From NCBI GenBank assembly GCA_017475765.1, contig JAFVEY010000005.1:1-35089 (forward strand): 35,089 nucleotides of DNA, given 5' to 3'. This DNA comes from Clostridia bacterium (GTDB lineage: Bacteria; Bacillota; Clostridia; Oscillospirales; Acutalibacteraceae). The position numbers were made by a program, and so were the translations under genes. Each line of letters begins with the position of its first letter. Within the stretch, counting starts at the first letter, position 1. Below are positions 24,936-30,872 of this stretch, piece after piece. The notes under the pieces were generated by a model. The model had not been told where the DNA came from. It saw only the letters and a list, made by a program, of their open reading frames with translations, and ran no database searches.

Positions 24936-25742
24936 TTATCCTCTTTTGATTGCCTCTGTCATTTTGATAGTGCGGACATTTTCCTTGACATCGTGAACCC
25001 TGACAAATGCGCAGCCGCTTAACACCGCCATAACAGTAGTGACAAGCGTTCCTTCCAGTCTTTCATTAACAGGAAGCCCCAGCGTGTTTCCTATCACCGA
25101 TTTGCGGGAACAGCCGAGAAGTACGGGGTATCCCTGAGCACACAGCCGATCAAGGTGTCTGACAGCAGCAAGATTCATTTCGTATGTCTTTCCGAAGCCG
25201 ACTCCGGGATCAAGAATGATTTTATCCTTTGCTACTCCTGCACTCAGAGCTATGGCGGCGCTTTCAAGCGTTTCGCTGATCATATCGTTTACAAAATCGT
25301 TATACTCCGCTTTATCCTTATTGTGCATCAGACAGCATGAAACATGATACTGTGCGATAATGTCAGCCATCCTGTCATCATACTTGAGTCCCCAAATATC
25401 ATTCACCAGATCGGCTCCTGCCTGAATGGCTGCCTCTGCCACTTTCGATTTACAGGTATCTATCGAAATAGGAATATCAAAGCGTTCGTGTATTGCCCTT
25501 ATGATCGGCGCCGTTCTGTCAATTTCCTCCTCATCGGAAATTTTTGTATATCCCGGTCTGGTGGATTCTCCCCCGACATCAATGATTGCCGCACCCTCTT
25601 CGATCATCTGCCGGGTGTGTGCAAGTGCCTTATCAAGCTCGTTCCAGTTTCCTCCGTCTGAAAAAGAATCAGGCGTGACATTCAGTATTCCCATGACATA
25701 AGTTTTATTTTCTGTATCAAATTCAACATTGCCGATTTTCAT
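24936..25742 (-). CDS. folP: Dihydropteroate synthase
   Basis: 268 aa, condensing hydroxymethyl-dihydropterin pyrophosphate with p-aminobenzoate; the sulfonamide target. Motifs are VMGILNVTPDSFSDGG (near the N terminus), IIDVGGESTRPG, PISIDTCKSKVAEAAIQAG and DPGVGFGKTYEMN, with a C-terminal RVHDVKENV. The start ATG at 25742 has AAGGGGAC just upstream. The frame is open 48 codons farther to 25886, but that part overlaps the HD gene and is not typical of the family. Confidence 0.96.
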   Translation of the reverse strand: MKIGNVEFDTENKTYVMGILNVTPDSFSDGGNWNELDKALAHTRQMIEEGAAIIDVGGESTRPGYTKISDEEEIDRTAPIIRAIHERFDIPISIDTCKSKVAEAAIQAGADLVNDIWGLKYDDRMADIIAQYHVSCCLMHNKDKAEYNDFVNDMISETLESAAIALSAGVAKDKIILDPGVGFGKTYEMNLAAVRHLDRLCAQGYPVLLGCSRKSVIGNTLGLPVNERLEGTLVTTVMAVLSGCAFVRVHDVKENVRTIKMTEAIKRG

Positions 25743-25755
25743 AATTGTCCCCTTA

Positions 25756-26253
25756 TCAATATAATATCTCCATATTTTTTCTGCCTTGATCCCAGTAACA
25801 TTCTTTTTCGGCACGGCAGCAGAAACAAAGCCTTGACAGCTTATCAGCACGATAAAGAAGGCTTCCCAGCAGATTATTTTCTTCATCAGCGCCTGACGTC
25901 CGGTGACTCAGAATTGCTTTTTGTATCTGTTCTGTTTCCGGAATGTCGAATCCGCACTCCGGCAAAATTGCCGCCGCAAGATCGGCGCCTGCCCTGTCGT
26001 GCGGAATATTGCTTTCATACTGCATGACCCGTCCCATATCGTGCAGAAGTGCTGCTGCATAAATGATGTCCTTTGGCAGCGGCAGTTTTTCCTCAAGAGA
26101 AATGATATACATAATTCTTGCTGTATCAAGAAAATGCTCTATGGTGTGACAGCAGAAAAATCTGTTCTTTTCCATCTCATTAAGCCGCCGTAAAAGCTGC
26201 TGATATGCTTCATTTCCGAAAATGAGGTTGACCCGTTTCATTTCCGTTATCAC
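25756..26253 (-). CDS. HD-domain phosphohydrolase in the folate operon
   Basis: 165 aa. The HD-superfamily signature is visible: His in [14 protein letters not shown], the His-Asp pair in [10 protein letters not shown], and a later conserved His in HDRAG and ILSHR. It lies between folE and folP, sharing a GTGA overlap with the folE stop (GTG start at 26253; an ATG at 26241 is the alternative). The other steps from GTP to tetrahydrofolate encoded here lack an enzyme for dephosphorylating dihydroneopterin triphosphate. Position therefore suggests that role. HD enzymes act on a related pterin intermediate in archaea (MptB). The specific assignment is inference. Confidence 0.85.
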   Translation of the reverse strand: MITEMKRVNLIFGNEAYQQLLRRLNEMEKNRFFCCHTIEHFLDTARIMYIISLEEKLPLPKDIIYAAALLHDMGRVMQYESNIPHDRAGADLAAAILPECGFDIPETEQIQKAILSHRTSGADEENNLLGSLLYRADKLSRLCFCCRAEKECYWDQGRKNMEILY

Positions 26254-26804
26254 GATTTAACCATCTCCATCAGCATCCTCTGCTTTGTCAAGTCCTGCCT
26301 GAAGCAGCCTCTTGCCGCATACGTTACCGTCAGACTGCCGGGCTTTTTGATTCCCCTCATGGTCATGCACATATGCTCCGCTTCGATCATCACCATAACT
26401 CCCTGCGGATGAATATATTTTTCAAGCGCATCTGCGATCTGTCCTGTCAGCTGTTCCTGAATCTGAGGCCGCCTTGCATAGACCTCAACGGTTCTGGCGA
26501 GCTTGCTCAGACCTGCCACCTTGCCGTCGGGGATATAGGCAATATGCGCCTTGCCGTAAAAGGGCAGAAGATGATGTTCACAGGTGGAATAAAACGTGAT
26601 ATCCTTTACCAGTACGATTTCATTATGATCGACCGTAAACTGTCTGGAGAGATGTTCTTCGGCACTCTGCCCCATTCCTCCGTATATTTCCTCACACATC
26701 CGTGCAACACGGTCAGGTGTTTCAAGAAGTCCCTCTCTTCCGGGGTTCTCGCCTATTCCTTCGAGGAACAATTTCACGGCTTCTTTTATTTTTTCCGTAT
26801 CCAT
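26250..26804 (-). CDS. folE: GTP cyclohydrolase I
   Basis: 184 aa, converting GTP to 7,8-dihydroneopterin triphosphate, first step of folate synthesis. Zinc-site and catalytic motifs: [20 protein letters not shown], then [20 protein letters not shown], and [16 protein letters not shown] with the second zinc Cys. The start at 26804 follows GGGAGG by 10 nt. That ribosome binding site is part of a hairpin below a THF riboswitch, so the gene is controlled by reduced folates. It is the first gene of the folate operon. Confidence 0.97.
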   Translation of the reverse strand: MDTEKIKEAVKLFLEGIGENPGREGLLETPDRVARMCEEIYGGMGQSAEEHLSRQFTVDHNEIVLVKDITFYSTCEHHLLPFYGKAHIAYIPDGKVAGLSKLARTVEVYARRPQIQEQLTGQIADALEKYIHPQGVMVMIEAEHMCMTMRGIKKPGSLTVTYAARGCFRQDLTKQRMLMEMVKS

Positions 26805-26814
26805 CAACAAAAAA

Positions 26815-26848
26815 CCTCCCATGCAGTATTCCGGATACAACACAGGAG
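26815..26848 (-). promoter_or_regulatory. Expression-platform hairpin of the folE riboswitch
   Basis: CTCC (26848-26845) can pair with GGAG inside GGGAGG (26820-26815), stacked on an inner GTAT/ATAC helix. Six T residues (26814-26809) follow directly. It therefore masks the folE ribosome binding site and could also act as a weak terminator. Confidence 0.5.
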
Positions 26849-26861
26849 ATTTTTCTATGAA

Positions 26862-26959
26862 GCAGCGGAATGCGGCAATGAAATCGCAAGACTGCATCTT
26901 TTCGTCCTGATAACAACTTCCTGTTTACCGGGCACTTAACGCTTCAAAGCCTACTCTGC
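26862..26959 (-). promoter_or_regulatory. THF (tetrahydrofolate) riboswitch
   Basis: A 98-nt minus-strand element upstream of folE. The outer P1 helix is GCAG / CTGC. Conserved sequence blocks of the THF class appear in order: AGAGTAGG at the 5' end, GCGTTAAGTG, a GTTGTTATCAGGACGAAAAG block, and TTTCATTGCCGCATTCCGCT at the 3' end. The class binds tetrahydrofolate derivatives and controls folate synthesis or uptake genes in Firmicutes. Location directly before folE fits. Assigned by eye against the remembered consensus. Confidence 0.85.
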
Positions 26960-27015
26960 AAAATTATTTTAACTCTGTTCTGCCGATACATTCATAAAAT
27001 CTACCGGTATTATTG

Positions 27016-27044
27016 ATTGTATCATATTGATACCGATTATGCAA
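27016..27044 (-). promoter_or_regulatory. Promoter of the folate operon
   Basis: Minus strand TTGCAT (27044-27039), 17 bp, TACAAT (27021-27016) with an extended TGA just before it. Transcription would begin about 50 nt upstream of the THF riboswitch. Confidence 0.55.
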
Positions 27045-27436
27045 TATTCCAGAATAAATTTTCCTGATAACTTGAAAATATAAATGACCGAAGTACAGCA
27101 CGATTAACCCTACCGGATGATTGATTTATACTATCACGTGAATTCTTATATATAATTCAGGGCAAAAATAGAAAAAACTCTATTAAGGAAACAAAAACAT
27201 ATAAATCCTATAATACATATAAGCATTGATTATACATATATATTTTATAATTTTATTAAAAAGAACAAGTTCGGGAAAATTGCCTTTTTGTCCTTAAAAG
27301 TGACAGATAGTCATTTCATCATTTTTCATGTAACTCACAACTTAGCGGAGAGCCGCCGCACCCAATTATTAACCGTTAGTTATTTCAATTCTCTTACATT
27401 ATCTTCAAAGTCAACTTTTGTAGCGTAAATCAAAAT
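27045..27436. other. AT-rich intergenic stretch, possible island boundary
   Basis: About 390 bp without a gene. 27175-27270 is very A/T-rich. A GC-rich 19-nt motif GCGGAGAGCCGCCGCACCC sits at 27345-27363 and recurs with two changes at 34333-34351. Core metabolic genes lie to the left and accessory genes to the right, so an island junction here is plausible but no att repeats were recognised. Confidence 0.4.
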
Positions 27437-27673
27437 TTATTCATAAATACTACCTACATAAAACAAAGTAGCAATAAAATCCCAATTTATGTTTTGAGGT
27501 ATTTCTTTTCCGGTATTGTAATAATAACTTTCCATATCTTCTGTCCAAGATGATACTGATTCCAAATACGCCTTAAAAGATGAATCATTAATAGTTGAAG
27601 CATATATTTCTATAAATTTGATAAAATCTTCTTTGCTATTTATTTTCCCTAACATTTCAATGTGTTTTTCCAT
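27437..27673 (-). CDS. Small acidic protein, DUF7660-like
   Basis: 78 aa, acidic, beginning MEKHIEMLGKINSKEDFIKF and ending WDFIATLFYVGSIYE. The pattern SWTEDMESYYYNTG followed by IPQNINWDFIA and a terminal IYE is typical of small DUF7660-type proteins found in varied accessory regions. Function unknown. A TAGAAA-17-TATAAT promoter (27718-27746) lies just upstream and overlaps the end of the Rpn tail copy at 27691-27873. AGGTGT precedes the ATG. Confidence 0.65.
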   Translation of the reverse strand: MEKHIEMLGKINSKEDFIKFIEIYASTINDSSFKAYLESVSSWTEDMESYYYNTGKEIPQNINWDFIATLFYVGSIYE

Positions 27674-27690
27674 AGTTACACCTACAAATT

Positions 27691-27873
27691 CTAATCTATC
27701 GCACGAACGACACTTTGATTATAACACACATCATTGCCCGTTTCTAATGAAAGACCTGTCACATTTGCGGTTTCTTCTCTTGCTATCGTTCCGAGTTTGA
27801 GAAGATTGACAGCAATAAATATCTTTTCTTGATACTTTTCATCTTTTACTCTCTCTTCCATAACCTTACACAT
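27691..27873 (-). CDS. Free-standing Rpn C-terminal tail, copy C (3' end replaced)
   Basis: 60 aa from an ATG at 27873 preceded by AAGGTGG (27885-27879) with 5-nt spacing. The first 26 residues (MCKVMEERVKDEKYQEKIFI and six more) are identical to the tail of the full Rpn gene. It then drifts (LLKLGTIAREETANVTGLSLE) and runs into unrelated residues (TGNDVCYNQSVVRAID) encoded by the promoter of the next gene. The 3' end was therefore lost by a recombination whose junction is near 27745. It could be a small antitoxin-like protein, an orphan tail cassette, or debris. Confidence 0.6.
   Translation of the reverse strand: MCKVMEERVKDEKYQEKIFIAVNLLKLGTIAREETANVTGLSLETGNDVCYNQSVVRAID
27718..27746 (-). 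promoter_or_regulatory. Promoter of the DUF7660-like gene
   Basis: Minus strand TAGAAA (27746-27741), 17 bp ending TGTGT, TATAAT (27723-27718). Same geometry as the TAGATT-type promoters at 29639, 31678 and 32681, with a similar sequence after the -10 (ATCAAAGTGT). Confidence 0.55.
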
Positions 27874-27883
27874 ACAATCCACC

Positions 27884-28048
27884 TTATACCGGAACTGATT
27901 TTAACTCATTTTGAATCTGATCAATCATTTCCAATGATAATCCTGTGATTTTTGCAATATCACTTTTTGATACTGTACCTAATCTGAGAAGATCAGCGAC
28001 TACCCTTATCATTTGTTCTTTTACTCTTTCTTCCATAACCTTACACAT
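27884..28048 (-). CDS. Free-standing Rpn C-terminal tail, copy B (alternative tail)
   Basis: 54 aa from an ATG at 28048. It begins with the same MCKVMEERVK as the full-length gene and copy C, then has a different tail (EQMIRVVADLLRLGTVSKSD, then IAKITGLSLEMIDQIQNELK, then SVPV). AAGGTGA (28060-28054) is 5 nt upstream and overlaps the stop codon of the Rpn gene (TAAGGTGA), so it should be translated by coupling. Copy B ends two bases before the GTG that opens the copy C frame, with the same TAAGGTG arrangement. The preserved start, frame and ribosome binding site argue against simple debris. Confidence 0.65.
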   Translation of the reverse strand: MCKVMEERVKEQMIRVVADLLRLGTVSKSDIAKITGLSLEMIDQIQNELKSVPV

Positions 28049-28058
28049 ACGATTCACC

Positions 28059-28235
28059 TTATGCCGGAATACCTTTTAATTTCTCGTTAATCTGTTTTAC
28101 AATTTCGATACTAAGACCTGTTAATTCGGCAATTTCTTCGATTGTGTCTTTTCCTCTTTTGAGAAGATTGACAGCAATAAATATCTTTTCTTGATACTTT
28201 TCATCTTTTACTCTCTCTTCCATAACCTTACACAT
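28059..28235 (-). CDS. Putative intragenic C-terminal product of the Rpn gene (RpnS-like)
   Basis: An in-frame ATG at codon 220 (28235) is preceded by AAAGGAG (28250-28244) with an 8-nt spacer, a near-ideal ribosome binding site within the coding sequence. It would yield a 58-aa protein, MCKVMEERVKDEKYQEKIFI onward, equal to the C-terminal tail. The same start sequence heads the two downstream tail copies. In E. coli, short Rpn proteins from internal starts block the toxicity of the full nuclease; this is the parallel I infer. No experimental support is available here. Confidence 0.5.
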   Translation of the reverse strand: MCKVMEERVKDEKYQEKIFIAVNLLKRGKDTIEEIAELTGLSIEIVKQINEKLKGIPA

Positions 28236-28892
28236 ACGATCCACTCCTTTCGGTGTTTCTTTCAAAAATTTCATTATGTCTGCAAACGGAGATAAAACCA
28301 TTTCATCAGCCTTTTTACATCTGAAATCGTGTATCAGCTTTGCAAGGTCTGATGTATCGTCCTTGTTGTCATAAGCACCGTTGACATAGATGATATGCTC
28401 ACCGTCATTAAAGTGCCTGCCTGTTGTAGTGTTTACACGCTCTATCAGGTAAATTGGTTTACCCTCGCCCCATACATCGTTTTCGGTAATGAATATAACA
28501 TAGGTATCAGGCAGGTTTCTGAAATCTTCTCTTGTTTTCAGATTATCAACATCCATTGCTGCCGAGTGATACCTTGCTCTGTGTGCATTTGCTCCATCAT
28601 CTGCTATCTGTACTTCACAGTCATATTGCTTACCATCGCTGTCCTCACCGAACACATCAAGCGTAATGGAACGGCTGCCGAACAAATGCTGTAAATCATA
28701 CTGAGTTTCCTCTTTTGTCAGAACTAAGTCAGGCTTGCCGATGATGATACGAAGCATAAACTGTGCAAGCTCTAAATTATTTCTGAATACTTCTCTCATA
28801 AGGGTATCATCAAGAATTCTCAGCTTTTCAAGTGTTTCCAGATCCTTTTGATGTCGTTCTTCAGGTGTTAGCGGATTTATCAAAAGTGCCAA
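28059..28892 (-). CDS. Rpn-family PD-(D/E)XK nuclease (recombination-promoting nuclease / 'transposase' PF12784 type)
   Basis: 277 aa. N-terminal region NPLTPEERHQKDLETLEKL, then DDTLMREVFRNNLELAQFML, typical of Rpn/YhgA-like proteins. The nuclease motif shows Asp79 in ITLDVFGEDSDGKQYDCEVQ and Glu93-x-Gln95 (EVQ), followed by RARYHSAAMD. The C-terminal tail (about 220-277) carries ITGL-type small helices. The start is a TTG (28892) with AAAAGGAGAG upstream. Rpn proteins are DNA nucleases linked to phage defence, and in E. coli some contain an internal start that makes a C-terminal inhibitor. Here too an internal ATG with a good ribosome binding site exists (28235). Confidence 0.88.
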   Translation of the reverse strand: MALLINPLTPEERHQKDLETLEKLRILDDTLMREVFRNNLELAQFMLRIIIGKPDLVLTKEETQYDLQHLFGSRSITLDVFGEDSDGKQYDCEVQIADDGANAHRARYHSAAMDVDNLKTREDFRNLPDTYVIFITENDVWGEGKPIYLIERVNTTTGRHFNDGEHIIYVNGAYDNKDDTSDLAKLIHDFRCKKADEMVLSPFADIMKFLKETPKGVDRMCKVMEERVKDEKYQEKIFIAVNLLKRGKDTIEEIAELTGLSIEIVKQINEKLKGIPA

Positions 28893-28931
28893 CGGATTTA
28901 CTCTCCTTTTATTATGTACTTCCTCAATACT

Positions 28932-28960
28932 ATTATACTATGAATCCGGTGTGTATGCAA
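28932..28960 (-). promoter_or_regulatory. Promoter of the Rpn gene
   Basis: Minus strand TTGCAT (28960-28955), 17 bp, perfect TATAAT (28937-28932), about 40 nt upstream of the TTG start. Confidence 0.65.
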
Positions 28961-28990
28961 GCGTTTCAAAAAGTTTAGTTATTTCGACAA

Positions 28991-29215
28991 TTTCATTCGC
29001 AGCGTATCGACAAGCTGAATGAGCATAAAAAATCCCTTTCAGAAGTAACCGATCAAATCGGCAAGGAATTTCCGAAAGAAGCAGAATTTCAGGCAAAGAC
29101 AGCCCGTCTTGCCGTTCTCAACGCTGAACTTGATACAGACGGCAAGAAAAACGAACAGGGCGGCATTACACAAGACGATACACCACCTGTACAGGGTAAT
29201 GGTGTAAAAAGATAA
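28991..29215 (+). pseudogene. 3' remnant of a large conjugative-element helicase/methylase gene
   Basis: 75 open codons on the plus strand with no start. The translation is polar and helical: RIDKLNEHKKSLSEVTDQIG, then KEFPKEAEFQAKTARLAVLN and a terminal AELDTDGKKNEQGG region, ending at TAA (29213-29215). The phrase FPKEAEFQAKTARLAVLNAEL is typical of the extreme C terminus of the very large SNF2-helicase/DNA-methylase proteins of clostridial integrative elements. Only this end remains; the rest was lost when minus-strand cargo (the Rpn block) came in on the left. Assignment rests on remembered pattern. Confidence 0.55.
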
Positions 29216-29216
29216 T

Positions 29217-29250
29217 GGACTGCTTTTGTAGGCAGTCCTGAAAATGTCGA
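29217..29250. repeat. Hairpin-containing flank, copy 1
   Basis: GGACTGC (29217-29223) / GCAGTCC (29232-29238) followed by TGAAAATGTCGATTATCAAGG. A similar block (GGACTGCCGTGTTGACAGTCC, then TGAAAAGTACGGTTATTAAG) lies at 31787-31821. Both directly precede (plus sense) a cargo gene's 3' end. Confidence 0.5.
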
Positions 29251-29253
29251 TTA

Positions 29254-29592
29254 TCAAGGTGAATCAGCATAAACCAAATCTTCTTCATAATATCTTTTAC
29301 TTACTTTTTTGTTGTTCACTTCTATGTAATAATTGAAAGTTCGATTCTTAAAATGCCATATTATATCTCGGATTTTTCCTTTTCTATCCGGGTGATTCAC
29401 AGGACAGACATAAGCACCATAAGTGTATTTAGGAGAATCAGCGATGACTATTATTTTTTTTAGATCGACTTCAAAGTTTGGAAACGGCTGAACAATGATT
29501 GCTTTATTGTTATCCGAACTAAGCTCATATTCAATTACTCGCTGAGATAGCTTTCCTTCACATAATGATACATCCAAGCATATTCCCCACAT
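29254..29592 (-). CDS. Hypothetical cargo protein
   Basis: 112 aa with no domain I recognise. It starts MWGICLDVSLCEGKLSQRVI; the middle reads KKIIVIADSPKYTYGAYVCP then VNHPDRKGKI, and the C terminus is NYYIEVNNKKVSKRYYEEDL. No signal peptide or membrane segment. A GGGAGA ribosome binding site and a TAGATT-type promoter (29639-29667) lie upstream, so it is a monocistronic cargo gene. It is flanked on its 3' side by the ICE helicase remnant. Its small size and Trp/Tyr-rich beta pattern would suit an immunity or defence accessory, but this is speculation. Confidence 0.7.
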   Translation of the reverse strand: MWGICLDVSLCEGKLSQRVIEYELSSDNNKAIIVQPFPNFEVDLKKIIVIADSPKYTYGAYVCPVNHPDRKGKIRDIIWHFKNRTFNYYIEVNNKKVSKRYYEEDLVYADSP

Positions 29593-29638
29593 AATATATT
29601 TCTCCCGAATGCAGATTTATCGCACTAATGACAATTCG

Positions 29639-29667
29639 ATTATAGCACAATAAAGTTAAAAAATCTA
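29639..29667 (-). promoter_or_regulatory. TAGATT-type promoter (cargo gene 29254-29592)
   Basis: Minus strand TAGATT (29667-29662), 17 bp ending TGTGC, TATAAT (29644-29639). Identical boxes and spacing occur at 31678-31706 and 32681-32709. Confidence 0.65.
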
Positions 29668-29744
29668 TATATACTTTCAGTAAGTTGGACTTCAAGTCCC
29701 GGTTGCAGAAAAATCTCCGGCTGAAATAACAGTCGGAGATAATC

Positions 29745-30017
29745 TTATACAAACTCAATTTTAAGTTTTTTGCCAAGTCCTCTTGCTATGGCTTCAAGTG
29801 TAGGAATATTAGGAATACACATTCCTCTTTCGATACGGCTGATGTTGGACTGCCTGACACCGGATAATTCTGATAATTCCTTTTGTGTCAGATTTTTTTC
29901 TGCTCTCGCCATAACAAGCATACGCATAATTTCATATTCGGTTTGATTATCTTCCCATTCTTTTTTGAATTCAGGATCCTGCAAACTTTCGTCTAAAAGC
30001 ATTTCAAAATCATCCAT
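29745..30017 (-). CDS. HigA-like XRE antitoxin
   Basis: 90 aa. Acidic N-terminal stretch (MDDFEMLLDESLQDPEFKKE), then an XRE helix-turn-helix at about 30-85 (LVMARAEKNLTQKELSELSG, VRQSNISRIERGMCIPNIPT, LEAIARGLGKKL). This is the standard antitoxin of HigBA/RelBE-like pairs whose toxin is encoded upstream. It overlaps the end of the toxin remnant by 8 nt; AGGAG precedes the ATG. The antitoxin is intact, while the toxin has an internal deletion. It probably still represses its own promoter, where a dyad is visible. Confidence 0.88.
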   Translation of the reverse strand: MDDFEMLLDESLQDPEFKKEWEDNQTEYEIMRMLVMARAEKNLTQKELSELSGVRQSNISRIERGMCIPNIPTLEAIARGLGKKLKIEFV

Positions 30018-30202
30018 TGTTCATTCTCCTCTCATAATCAGATTTGTATTTCAATGCATGGTTCTCTCAATTCTGTTCCGAACTCTTTCAGCAGCCCAAT
30101 TTCCTGCAAGGTTTTACGCTTCATTTTCGGCTGTAAACTTTTGATAAATTCAGCAACAGGCTTTGTATCATCTTCTTTTTTATAAAAAACTATTTCAAAC
30201 AT
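30010..30202 (-). pseudogene. RelE/HigB-like toxin with internal deletion
   Basis: Starts at an ATG (30202) with GGAG upstream and encodes 46 normal residues: MFEIVFYKKEDDTKPVAEFI, KSLQPKMKRKTLQEIGLLKE and FGTELREP. The frame then runs into CIEIQI and stops at 30038. In another frame the expected toxin C terminus follows at once, ALKYKSDYERRMNNG and a TGA overlapping the antitoxin start. About half of a normal ~110-residue toxin, including its core strands and catalytic region, is missing between REP and ALKYKSDYE. The toxin should be inactive. Confidence 0.82.
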
Positions 30203-30219
30203 TATCGTTCTCCTATAAC

Positions 30220-30248
30220 ATTCTATTCCCTTTAAGGAATATTATCAA
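30220..30248 (-). promoter_or_regulatory. Toxin-antitoxin promoter with operator dyad
   Basis: Minus strand TTGATA (30248-30243), 17 bp, TAGAAT (30225-30220). Between the boxes lies the dyad ATTCC-N6-GGAAT (30225-30240), placed where a HigA-type repressor would block RNA polymerase. Confidence 0.6.
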
Positions 30249-30278
30249 TACTTTTTATTAAAAACATCTAAATGTCCA

Positions 30279-30872
30279 TTATTCTTCTTTAAGAGCTTTC
30301 CGTATTCTGCTCAGTGACTCAGGCATGATTCCAAGATATGTTGCGATATGTTTTTGCGGAACACGGTCGCAAATTTTAGGATAAAGCTTTTTTAAATGCA
30401 AATACCGCTCGGTAGCATTCTCAACTAAAAAAACATTTTCACGGTATATTTTGTAGCGTAACCCGTTTTCTAATAATTCAATCCAGATAGTCTTCAGATT
30501 TTCACTGCTCATAATCATATCCTTGAACGCTTTGACATCGAATATCATTAGTGTGGATTCTTCAAGCGACTCCCACACACATACATATTCTTCATAACCC
30601 ATTACACCTTCATCCATGCACATACCGCCATCAAAAGCAAAACCTCGTGTAATATCGTTCCCGTCACTATCAATATAATAACAGCGTACAAGTCCCTCAA
30701 GCACAATGGCAACTACCTGTGCCTTATCGCCAATACTTTTAAGAATAGTTCCCTTTGGAAACACTTTAAACTGAGCCAGTTCAATAGCTTCGCTCAGGAC
30801 TTCTTCCCCAAAACAGACACCGTTTAACTCAGCAAGTTTTTTAAGCTGGAGCATAATACTTTCTTTATTCAT
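30279..30872 (-). CDS. Crp/Fnr-family transcriptional regulator
   Basis: 197 aa. A cyclic-nucleotide-binding-like beta-barrel at about 20-125 (FPKGTILKSIGDKAQVVAIV, LEGLVRCYYIDSDGNDITRG) and a C-terminal winged HTH (RVPQKHIATYLGIMPESLSRI). There is no Cys cluster for an iron-sulfur centre of the Fnr type. GGAGGG lies 7 nt before the ATG at 30872. The start overlaps the stop of the upstream CPBP gene (ATGA), so the two are coupled; the regulator may respond to or control the membrane protein. An in-frame upstream start (30983) would overlap that gene and is less likely. Confidence 0.88.
   Translation of the reverse strand: MNKESIMLQLKKLAELNGVCFGEEVLSEAIELAQFKVFPKGTILKSIGDKAQVVAIVLEGLVRCYYIDSDGNDITRGFAFDGGMCMDEGVMGYEEYVCVWESLEESTLMIFDVKAFKDMIMSSENLKTIWIELLENGLRYKIYRENVFLVENATERYLHLKKLYPKICDRVPQKHIATYLGIMPESLSRIRKALKEE

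Noticed and set aside
29558-29776. A 72-codon minus-strand frame between the hypothetical cargo gene and the HigA-like gene
   Set aside because: It overlaps a clear promoter and the start of the 29254-29592 gene, and its residues look like translated promoter DNA.
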